The notes beneath the pieces are model-generated. The model ran no database searches and was not told the origin of the DNA. It was given only the letters and a program-made list of their open reading frames with translations. Made by a program: the position numbers and the translations under genes. Below are positions 44,881 through 52,192 of a stretch of DNA of 64,000 nt, piece by piece. The stretch lies in contig DATAJO010000032.1 of the NCBI GenBank assembly GCA_036262075.1, positions 46,844 to 110,843 on the forward strand, read 5' to 3'. How positions within the stretch are numbered: the first letter of the stretch is position 1; every line of letters starts with the position of its first letter. This DNA is from JACDBZ01 sp036262075. GTDB lineage: Bacteria > Chloroflexota > Limnocylindria > QHBO01.

Positions 44881-45725
44881 TGGGCGCCTGGACCGCCGAG
44901 CTGCGCGGGGAGGGGCGCGCGGCGCTGGCCATCGCCCGCAAGGAGCTGCGGGTCTTCGCGCGCTATCGGCTCAACGCGGTCAACCAGGTCCTCCAGCCGC
45001 TGTACCAGACGCTCATCCCCGGCGTGCTGCTGGGGGCGACGTTCGCGATCGGCGGGCAGGCCGTCGGCCTGGCCGAGACGGCCGGCACGAGCGACGTCGT
45101 CGGCTACCTGTTCCTCGGCATGCTCGCCCTCAACCTCGCCTCGGTCGGCTTCTGGTCGGTGGCCTTCGCGATCAAGATGGAGCTCGACGCCGGGACGCTC
45201 GAGCCCGCCTGGCTGACGCCGACCCGACGCGAGACGTACGTCGTCGGGCTGACCCTGTCGGGCCTCGTCGTCGCAACTGCCGCCACGGCGGTCCTCATCG
45301 GCGTCGGCGTCTGGCTGTTCGGGGCCGAGATCGCGCCGCGCCTGCTCATCGGCCTGCCGGTCATCGCGCTGACCTCAGCCGGCATCCTCGGCATCGGCTA
45401 CCTCGTCGGGGCGATCGTGCTGCGCATGAAGGAGGGCAATTTCTTCGTCGACGCCGCCGACTTCCTGTTCGTGGCCCTGTCGGGCGCCGCGTTCCCGATC
45501 ATCGTCCTGCCCGACCTCGTGCGACCGCTCGCGTACCTGCTGCCGACGACCCACGCCCTCGACATCGTGCGCGTCGCGGCGCTCGGGACGAGGCCCCTGC
45601 TGCCGGCGCCGCTCGCCTGGCTGGCGCTCGCGGGTACCAGCCTCGCGTTCCTCGCCCTGGGCCGATGGGCATGGCTCCGCACGGAGCATCGGCTGCGCGT
45701 GCGCGGAACCCTCGGCCAGCACTGA
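44880..45725 (+). CDS. ABC-2 type permease (second of second pair)
   Basis: 281 residues. An amphipathic N-terminus (LAIARKELRVFARYRLN) is followed by about six membrane helices. FPIIVLPDLVRPLAYLLPTTHALDIVR matches the paralogue upstream. The end of this gene closes the operon that begins at 40.8 kb. The cargo is unknown; the association with DUF2089/DUF4097 proteins suggests an envelope-stress role. Confidence 0.87.
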   Translation: MGAWTAELRGEGRAALAIARKELRVFARYRLNAVNQVLQPLYQTLIPGVLLGATFAIGGQAVGLAETAGTSDVVGYLFLGMLALNLASVGFWSVAFAIKMELDAGTLEPAWLTPTRRETYVVGLTLSGLVVATAATAVLIGVGVWLFGAEIAPRLLIGLPVIALTSAGILGIGYLVGAIVLRMKEGNFFVDAADFLFVALSGAAFPIIVLPDLVRPLAYLLPTTHALDIVRVAALGTRPLLPAPLAWLALAGTSLAFLALGRWAWLRTEHRLRVRGTLGQH

Positions 45726-45771
45726 CCCTCGCCGTCCGTCGGACGGCGCATTCGTCCGGTACCGAAAGGTG

Positions 45772-45777
45772 TACCGT
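45772..45777 (+). promoter_or_regulatory. -10 element TACCGT, leaderless start of the APC permease
   Basis: TACCGT ends 8 bases before GTG 45786. A TTG at 45777 is in frame but overlaps the last base of the box. Confidence 0.4.
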
Positions 45778-45785
45778 TGCGCGCC

Positions 45786-47837
45786 GTGACTCGAACGCCG
45801 GAGCCGCCGGAGGGCGGCCGGGTCGATCCTCACCTCGAGGTCAGGCAGCGCCGCGTCGGCCGCCGGCCGGGCGACGCATACGTTCGGATCGTTCGGCCCT
45901 TCGAGGAGCACTTCCAGCGTGGCGAGCACGGCGAGGCGCTCGTCGCCACCGAGCGGACCGTCCTCCAGCGACCCGGATGGACGCGACCGCTGCGCGCGCT
46001 GCGCACCCGGCTCATCGGCCGCCCGATCAGCACCGAGCAGGAGGGGCACGAGCGGCTGACGAAGGTCAAGGCCCTCGCGATCTTCTCGAGCGACAACATC
46101 AGCTCGTCCGCGTACGGGCCCGAGGAGATCATGCGGGTCCTCGCGGTCGCGGGGACCGGGGCGCTGACGCTGACGCTGCCGCTCGCGGCGCTCATCACCG
46201 TGATGCTCGCCGTGGTCACGATCTCGTACCGCCAGACGATCCGCGCCTACCCGCAGGGCGCCAGCGCCTACATCGTGGCGAGCGACAACCTCGGCCCGAC
46301 CCTCGGCATCCTCGCGGCCGCGGCGCTGCTCATCGGGTATGTCGTGACCGTCGCCGTGTCGGTGTCGGCCGGCGTCGCGGCACTGACCTCGATCGTGCCG
46401 GAGCTCCTCGAGTACCGCGTGCTCATCGGCGTCGGGGTCGTGGCGCTGCTCATGCTCGGCAACCTGCGCGGCATCCGCGAGTCGGGAACGATCTTCATGA
46501 TCCCGACCTACGCCTACATCGTCGTCCTGCTCTCGATCATCGGCTACGGGGTGGTGCGCACGGTGACCGGCAGCGTCCCGCCCTTCGAGGCGCCGGCGTC
46601 ATGGGCCGCGGTCACCGAGGGCAGCCAGGCGCTGGGGCTGTTCCTCATCCTCCGCGCCTTCAGCCAGGGCGCGGTGGCGCTCACCGGCGTCGAGGCGATC
46701 TCCGATGGCGTGCCCGCCTTCAAGCCGCCCGAGTGGCAGAACGCGCGCACCACGCTCACCTGGGCCGCGGTCGTGTTCGCGACCCTGTTCCTCGGGATCG
46801 CCTACCTCGTCACGACGCTCCGCATCGTGCCCGACCCGAACGAGGAGCAGACGGTCCTCAGCCTCCTCGTCCGTCACCTGACCGGCGACGGGGCGGTGCT
46901 CGTCATCGCCCAGATCGCGACGGTCCTCATCCTCATCCTCGCCGCCAACACGAGCTTCGCCGATTTCCCGCGCCTGTCGTCGTTCCTGGCGCGTGACTCG
47001 TACCTGCCGCGCCAGTTCGCCTTCCGCGGCGAGCGCCTGGCGTTCACCACCGGCATCGTCGCCCTGTCGGCCATGGCCGCCGGCCTGATCTGGGGCTTCG
47101 GCGCGAAGGTGTCGGCCCTCATCCCGCTCTACACGCTCGGCGTGTTCGTCGCCTTCACGCTGTCGCAGACCGGGATGCTGGTCCGATGGTGGCACCGGCG
47201 CGAGCCGGGCTGGCGGAACGGCCTGCTCATCAACGGGCTCGGCGCGGCCACGACGGCGGTCGTCACGGTCGTGGTGGGGACGAGCAACTTCTTCAACGGC
47301 GCGTGGCTCGTCATCGTCCTCGTCCCGCTCCTCATGCTCCTCCTGTTCGGCATCCGCAGCCACTACGTGCGGCTCGAGGCCGCGCTGCGGCTGGATCGGA
47401 TCCCCGAGGCCAAGGAGGTCGCCGCCAAGCCGATCGTCATCGTGCCGATCGCCCGCCTCGACCGTCCGGCGCTCCAGGCGATCGCGTTCGCCAACTCGAT
47501 CAGCGACGAGGCGGTGGCGGTCCACATCACGAACGACCCCGAGACGGCGGCCAGGATCCGGGAACGGTGGCCGTCATGGGCGTCGTCGACCGAGCTCGTC
47601 ATCGTCGAGTCGCCGTACCGCGCCCTCATCGGCCCCCTGCTGGCGTACATGGACGCCCTCCAGAACCAGGCGCCGGACCGGCCGATCCTCGTCGTGCTCA
47701 ACGAGGTCGTGCCACGCCACTGGTGGGAGAACCTGCTCCACAACCAGACGGCGCTGCGGCTCAAGCTCCGGCTGTTCGTGCGGCGCAACACGATCGTCGC
47801 CGACGTGCCCTACCACCCCCCGGACGAGTCGCCGTAG
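45786..47837 (+). CDS. APC superfamily amino-acid permease with cytoplasmic C-terminal domain
   Basis: 683 residues. A hydrophilic N-terminus of about 95 residues leads to KALAIFSSDNISSSAYGPEEIM, the substrate-loop region of this APC group. Eleven to twelve helices follow, from LTLPLAALITVMLAVVTISY to LVIVLVPLLMLLLFG. The last about 150 residues (KPIVIVPIARLDRPALQAIAFA...) form a soluble Usp-like domain, as in other large bacterial APC permeases. It probably carries amino acids, with specificity unknown. It ends convergent with the NTF2-like remnant, 2 bases away. Confidence 0.87.
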   Translation: MTRTPEPPEGGRVDPHLEVRQRRVGRRPGDAYVRIVRPFEEHFQRGEHGEALVATERTVLQRPGWTRPLRALRTRLIGRPISTEQEGHERLTKVKALAIFSSDNISSSAYGPEEIMRVLAVAGTGALTLTLPLAALITVMLAVVTISYRQTIRAYPQGASAYIVASDNLGPTLGILAAAALLIGYVVTVAVSVSAGVAALTSIVPELLEYRVLIGVGVVALLMLGNLRGIRESGTIFMIPTYAYIVVLLSIIGYGVVRTVTGSVPPFEAPASWAAVTEGSQALGLFLILRAFSQGAVALTGVEAISDGVPAFKPPEWQNARTTLTWAAVVFATLFLGIAYLVTTLRIVPDPNEEQTVLSLLVRHLTGDGAVLVIAQIATVLILILAANTSFADFPRLSSFLARDSYLPRQFAFRGERLAFTTGIVALSAMAAGLIWGFGAKVSALIPLYTLGVFVAFTLSQTGMLVRWWHRREPGWRNGLLINGLGAATTAVVTVVVGTSNFFNGAWLVIVLVPLLMLLLFGIRSHYVRLEAALRLDRIPEAKEVAAKPIVIVPIARLDRPALQAIAFANSISDEAVAVHITNDPETAARIRERWPSWASSTELVIVESPYRALIGPLLAYMDALQNQAPDRPILVVLNEVVPRHWWENLLHNQTALRLKLRLFVRRNTIVADVPYHPPDESP

Positions 47838-47839
47838 CC

Positions 47840-48088
47840 TCAGCCGCCCTCGGAACGGCGAGCGCCGTGCGCGATCCGGCGGTGGTAGCCGGTGCGATGC
47901 CGGACGGTGTAGTGGATGGCCTGCATCCGGATCAGGCCGTCACGGATGACGAAGGCATCGGCGCCATCCTCGACCTGCACGTCGGAGCCCATGGCGCGCG
48001 TGTCGCCGGCCAGGGCGCGACGGAGGTGATCGTCGAAGACCTCCGCCGCGCTCCGGATCGTGGTTGCCGATCCAACCGGATCGGTCAT
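47840..48088 (-). CDS. Truncated NTF2/SnoaL-like protein (internal deletion, possible remnant)
   Basis: 82 residues. The N-terminal AAEVFDDHLRRALAGD resembles the first helix of SnoaL-like proteins, and VQVEDGADAFVIRDGLIRMQAIHYTV resembles their last strands. The two parts are joined by only a few residues (TRAMGSD), so about 60-80 central residues of the usual fold appear to be absent while the frame is kept. It may be a decayed gene or a minimal peptide. It starts 4 bases after the stop of the upstream helical-protein gene. Confidence 0.55.
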   Translation of the reverse strand: MTDPVGSATTIRSAAEVFDDHLRRALAGDTRAMGSDVQVEDGADAFVIRDGLIRMQAIHYTVRHRTGYHRRIAHGARRSEGG

Positions 48089-48092
48089 GGCG

Positions 48093-48578
48093 TCACGCCC
48101 GGGCCGATGCGATGCGGACCGCGAACTCGGCGAGGCTCTTGGCCAGGCCGTCGGCGCTGGCCTTGATCTCCTTCTTCATCGCCATCGCCGCGTCGCGCAG
48201 CTCGGTCTCCTTGCGGTCGCGGGCGATCTTCACCATCGCGTCCGCCGAGTCCTGCTGCTTGCGCTTGAGGTTGAGGAGCACGGCGTGCGCCTCGTACGCC
48301 TCGCTCTCCTCCGTCCCGGCCTTCTGCGACGTCTCGTCGGCGAGCGAGCCGAGCGCCTCGGCGACCTCCTCGCGCTTGCCGGCGGCGCCGTACGGCTTGC
48401 CGAGCTTCTCGAGCTTGGCGAGGTGCTTCTGGTCGACCCGGAGGTCGGACGTGATGAGCTTCTGCGCCTCGGGCATCGGATGGCTGGTGCTCAGTCGCTT
48501 GCCGGACTCGACGATCGACTGCTGGATGGCGATCGCCTCGTCGAACTCGTGCTTGATGAACTCGGTGCCTGCGGGCAT
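48093..48578 (-). CDS. All-helical cytoplasmic protein of unknown function
   Basis: 161 residues, Lys/Glu/Ala-rich, predicted almost fully helical (KHEFDEAIAIQQSIVESGKR; LRVDQKHLAKLEKLGKPYGA; AMAMKKEIKASADGLAKSL). The pattern of paired helices with a His/Asp-containing second helix recalls ferritin-like or DUF892-type bundles, but no metal motif is clear. GGAGGCCC lies 3 bases before the ATG. It lies between the CopB-type ATPase and the NTF2-like remnant on the same strand. Confidence 0.65.
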   Translation of the reverse strand: MPAGTEFIKHEFDEAIAIQQSIVESGKRLSTSHPMPEAQKLITSDLRVDQKHLAKLEKLGKPYGAAGKREEVAEALGSLADETSQKAGTEESEAYEAHAVLLNLKRKQQDSADAMVKIARDRKETELRDAAMAMKKEIKASADGLAKSLAEFAVRIASARA

Positions 48579-48661
48579 GACGGGCCTCCCCTTGTTGTGT
48601 TTCGGCGAGCCCATACGCAACTCGTGTGCCATCGCCCTTGGAGGCAACGCGGTCGGCGCGC

Positions 48662-50701
48662 CTACGCGTCGGGCCGGAGCCGGAGACCGCGCAGGAGCTG
48701 GGCGTTGATGGCCACGACGATGGTCGACACGCTCATGACGAGCGCGCCGACGCTCATCGGCAGGACGACGCCCCACGGGGCCAGCACGCCGGCCGCGACC
48801 GGGATGGCGAGGGCGTTGTAGCCGGTGGCCCAGGCGAGGTTCTGGAGCATCTTGCGGTACGTCGCCCGCGACAGCTCGATGGCCCCGACCACGTCGCGCG
48901 GGTCGTCGCGGACGAGCACGATCCCCGCCGACTCGACGGCCACGTCGGTCCCGGCGCCGATGGCGATGCCGACGTCCGCCTGCGCCAGCGCCGGCGCGTC
49001 GTTCACGCCGTCGCCGACCATCGCGACCCGGACGCCGCCCGCCTGGAAGCGCCGGACCGCATCGGCCTTGTCCGCGGGCAGGACCTGGGCAGCGACCTCG
49101 TCGATGCCGAGGCGCCGGGCCACCGAGCGCGCCACCGCCTCCGCGTCGCCGGTGATCATCGCCACGCGCAGCCCCATCTCGTGGAGGCGCCGCACCGCCT
49201 GGACCGATTCGGGCCGGATCTCGTCCTCGGCCGCGACGGCCCCCAGCACGCGGGTGCCCTCGACGAGGTAGAGCACGGTGCGGCCCTCGGCGCTCCACGC
49301 CTCCGCCTCTTGCGCGACGTTGGGCGGAACCTCGGCGCCGGACTCCTCGAGCAACCGCGGGCCGCCCATGGCGAGGGCGCGTCCGTCGACCGTGGCGCGC
49401 ACCCCGCGCCCAGGAAGCGCCTCGAAGCCCGTGGCTCGCGCCGGCGTCACGCCCCGCGCCTGCGCGCCGCGCACGATCGCCCGCGCCAGCGGGTGCTCGG
49501 AGTCGGCCTCCACCCCGGCGGCGAGCGCGAGGAGCTCGCCCTCCTCGGTGTCCGGAGCCGCGGACACCGCCGCGAGCGCCGGCTCGCCGCGCGTCAGCGT
49601 GCCGGTCTTGTCGAAGATGACCACCTGGAGCTCGCGCGCCCGCTCGAGCGCCAGCCGGTCCTTCACGAGCAGGCCGTTGCGGGCGCCGAGGGTCGTGCTG
49701 ATCGCCACGACGAGGGGGATGGCGAGGCCGAGGGCGTGCGGACAGGCGATGACGAGGACGGTCGCCGTGCGGATGAGCCCCTGCTCGAGGTCGCCGAGCG
49801 CCGACCAGGCGATGAGCGTCAGCACGCCGGCGACGAGCGCCACGTAGAAGAGGATCGCGGCGGCCCGATCGGCGAGGACCTGCGCCCGTGACTGCGAGGC
49901 CTGGGCCTCGGCCACGAGCCGCATGATCCCGGACAGGGCGGTCTGCTCACCGACCGCCGTGACGCGGACCCGCAGGCTGCCGCCGGCCGCCACCGTGCCC
50001 GCCACCACCGTGGCTCCCGGCTCCTTCGTCACCGGCCGCGACTCGCCGGTGATCATCGACTCGTCGACGTCGGCGGTGCCCTCGACGACCGTTCCGTCGG
50101 CCGGCACGCGCCGGCCGGGCCGGACGAGGACGACGTCGCCGACGTTCAGGTCACCGATCGGCACCGTCTCGATCTCCCCACCGGGGCCGATGCGCTCCGC
50201 GCTGTCCGGCAGGAGCGCGGCGAGCGCCGACAGCGCGCCCTGGGCCTGGGCGATCGAGCGCATCTCGAGCCAATGGCCGAGGCTCATGACGGTGATGAGC
50301 GTCGCCAGCTCCCACCACACGTCGACCTCGAACAGCCCGAGCGTCGCCGCCCACGACGCGACGAAGGCGACCACGATCGCGAGGCTGATGAGCGTCATCA
50401 TCCCCGGCTGCCGATCGCCGAGCTCGGTGCGTGCCCCGACGAGGAAGACGCGGCCGCCGTAGCCGAAGATCACCGTCCCGAGCACCGGCGGAATCCACTC
50501 GGAGCCCGGGAACTGCGGCGCCGCGTAGCCGAGCCAGTGCTGGACCTCGGGGCTCCAGATGACGACCGGGATCGTCAGGACCAAGAGGATCCAGAACTGC
50601 CTGCGGAAGGCGTCGGGGTCATGGCCGGCATGCTTGCCGTGCCCGGTGCCGCCGTGGGCGTCGTGGCCGCCGTGCGCGTCGTGAGCCGCAGGCGCCGCCA
50701 C
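48662..50701 (-). CDS. copB: P1B-3 type heavy-metal ATPase (CopB-like, Cu/Ag export)
   Basis: P-type ATPase of about 680 residues. The membrane metal motif is CPH (VLVIACPHALGLAIPLV near residue 320), diagnostic of CopB-type pumps. Also present are the actuator TGES (SMITGESRPV), the phosphorylation site FDKTGTLTRG near 362, the SEHPLA histidine-proline motif and GDGVNDAPAL. The N-terminus is His-rich (HDAHGGHDAHGG), as expected for CopB. The His-rich coding pattern continues upstream in frame without ATG, GTG or TTG, up to an ATT at 50797 that has a GGGCGGGG stretch before it. The true start may therefore be that ATT rather than the GTG used here. Confidence 0.88.
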   Translation of the reverse strand: MAAPAAHDAHGGHDAHGGTGHGKHAGHDPDAFRRQFWILLVLTIPVVIWSPEVQHWLGYAAPQFPGSEWIPPVLGTVIFGYGGRVFLVGARTELGDRQPGMMTLISLAIVVAFVASWAATLGLFEVDVWWELATLITVMSLGHWLEMRSIAQAQGALSALAALLPDSAERIGPGGEIETVPIGDLNVGDVVLVRPGRRVPADGTVVEGTADVDESMITGESRPVTKEPGATVVAGTVAAGGSLRVRVTAVGEQTALSGIMRLVAEAQASQSRAQVLADRAAAILFYVALVAGVLTLIAWSALGDLEQGLIRTATVLVIACPHALGLAIPLVVAISTTLGARNGLLVKDRLALERARELQVVIFDKTGTLTRGEPALAAVSAAPDTEEGELLALAAGVEADSEHPLARAIVRGAQARGVTPARATGFEALPGRGVRATVDGRALAMGGPRLLEESGAEVPPNVAQEAEAWSAEGRTVLYLVEGTRVLGAVAAEDEIRPESVQAVRRLHEMGLRVAMITGDAEAVARSVARRLGIDEVAAQVLPADKADAVRRFQAGGVRVAMVGDGVNDAPALAQADVGIAIGAGTDVAVESAGIVLVRDDPRDVVGAIELSRATYRKMLQNLAWATGYNALAIPVAAGVLAPWGVVLPMSVGALVMSVSTIVVAINAQLLRGLRLRPDA

Positions 50702-50871
50702 GCCGCCGTGCTCCCCGTGCTCGTCGTGGGTGCCGTGTCCGGCGGGCGGTTCCGAGGCCTCGCGCGTGTGCGTGTGATCGTGCTGCGTGCTGGAAATGGT
50801 ACAGCCCCGCCCTTGAGGCGCATGAGCGCGACAGAATCGGCCGAGCAGTACGATTTTCGTCGGAGCCGTAC

Positions 50872-50899
50872 CCCTAACGGGCTATAGTTAGCCCTAACG
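50872..50899. promoter_or_regulatory. Probable operator and -10 region upstream of the TadE genes
   Basis: Two direct CCCTAACG copies (50872-50879 and 50892-50899), 20 bases apart start to start, flank the palindrome GGGCTA-TAGT-TAGCCC (50879-50894). The palindrome contains a TATAGT that could be a -10 box. Two helical turns between the copies suggest cooperative binding of a regulator. It lies between copB and the TadE genes and could control either or both. Confidence 0.5.
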
Positions 50900-50923
50900 C
50901 GCCCTGCATACCGTCGAGTCGAC

Positions 50924-50941
50924 ACCGGCTCTCGAAGGAGC
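50924..50941 (+). promoter_or_regulatory. Stem-loop in the TadE leader
   Basis: CGGCTC and GAGCCG form a perfect 6-bp stem around a 6-base loop, some 25 bases before the TadE start. It could affect translation of the leader. There is no T-run, so it is not a terminator. Confidence 0.3.
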
Positions 50942-50965
50942 CGATACCGAGCGAGGTCGTGACAT

Positions 50966-51589
50966 ATGCATCGGAGGGTTCGGGGGGGAGCAGCGGGCGT
51001 CCGAGTCCCGGTTTCCGGGTCAGACGGGCAGTCGATGGTCGAGTTCGCCCTCGTCCTGCCGATCTTCCTGGTGCTCGTCATCGGCCTCATGGAGTTTTCC
51101 GTCGCCTTCAACGCGCTGCTCGGCATCAACTTCGCGAGCCGCGACGCGGCGCTCCTCGCCGCCGAGGCGGCGAGTGACACGGGCAGCGACTGCGTGATCC
51201 TCCAGAGCATCGAGAGGGACGTGGACGCGCCGGCCAACCGGTCGCGCATCCAGGAGGTCGTCGTCTACTGGGCGACCGATACGGGCGGCGTCCAGCCCGG
51301 AAACCCGGTCAACGTCTATCGTCGCACCGGCTCGACGACCTGCTCGCTGCCCGACGGCGCGACGATCACCGTCCCCTACAGCCTCGTCGGCGCGGCCGGC
51401 TATCCGGAGGACATGCGCTGCGATGTCCTCGCCGGATGCGGCGGCGGGCACGACACCGTGGACACCATCGGCGTGTCGATCAGCTATCGCCACACCTGGG
51501 TGACGCCGCTGGCCAACATCGTCACCCTAGGCGGCAGCGGGTTCGAGTTCACCCACTCGAACGCGATGCGCATGGAGCCGTCGCTGTGA
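50966..51589 (+). CDS. TadE-like pilus/secretion protein
   Basis: 207 residues. A cytoplasmic leader ends in GQSMVEFALVLPIFLVLVIGLMEFS, the TadE signature in which a Glu follows the start of the helix. The C-terminal extracellular domain has several cysteines (DCVIL, TTCSL, MRCDVLAGCGG). TadE proteins are minor pseudopilins of Flp/Tad systems. No TadA, TadB or TadC is in the window. It overlaps the next gene by 4 bases (GTGA). Confidence 0.82.
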   Translation: MHRRVRGGAAGVRVPVSGSDGQSMVEFALVLPIFLVLVIGLMEFSVAFNALLGINFASRDAALLAAEAASDTGSDCVILQSIERDVDAPANRSRIQEVVVYWATDTGGVQPGNPVNVYRRTGSTTCSLPDGATITVPYSLVGAAGYPEDMRCDVLAGCGGGHDTVDTIGVSISYRHTWVTPLANIVTLGGSGFEFTHSNAMRMEPSL

Positions 51590-52191
51590 TCCGCCGATGG
51601 ATCCGTCGAGGCGCCAGCACCGACCGCGGCGGCGCGGAGCGCGGCCAGGCGATGGTCGAGATGGCGGCGATCCTCCCGATCCTCCTGCTGCTGACCCTGG
51701 GCACGCTCGAGTTCGGGTTCGCCTTCGACCATCGGCTCACGCTCGAGTACGCGACGCGCGAGGGCGCGCGCACCGGCGCCGCCCTCTCGAACGGCGACGG
51801 AGACACGGCGGTATGCGCCACGATCGACGCGCAGATCGTCGCGGCCGTCCAGCGCGTCCTGAAGAGCCCCGGCTCCGACGTCGACATCAGCGACGTGCCC
51901 GAGATCCTCATCTATCGTGCCGGGGCCGATGGCGAGATGCTCGGCACGCCGAACCGGTGGACATACTCGGCGGGCGGTGGCCCGGTCGTCGACGGCGTGC
52001 CGATCGACTACGTCAACGCCTCGACCGCCTGGCCGGCCTGCTCGCGGGTGTCCGCACCGAACCCCGACTCGCTCGGCGTGAGCCTGTCCTACCGATACGT
52101 GCTCCGGACGCCGCTGTCGATCTTCCTGGGCTTCGTCGAGATCCCCATGAGCGACCGCACCGTCATGGCGCTGTCCCCGACGGACTACTGA
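51586..52191 (+). CDS. Second TadE-like protein
   Basis: 201 residues. The motif GQAMVEMAAILPILLLLTLGTLEFGFAF is the TadE helix with its Glu. The extracellular part has two cysteine pairs and SYRYVLRTPLSIFLGF. GTG start overlapping the previous stop. It is a paralogue of the first TadE (GVSLSYRYVLRTPLS against GVSISYRHTWVTPLA). It is followed one base later by the TadG-like gene. Confidence 0.82.
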   Translation: MIRRWIRRGASTDRGGAERGQAMVEMAAILPILLLLTLGTLEFGFAFDHRLTLEYATREGARTGAALSNGDGDTAVCATIDAQIVAAVQRVLKSPGSDVDISDVPEILIYRAGADGEMLGTPNRWTYSAGGGPVVDGVPIDYVNASTAWPACSRVSAPNPDSLGVSLSYRYVLRTPLSIFLGFVEIPMSDRTVMALSPTDY

Positions 52192-52192
52192 G

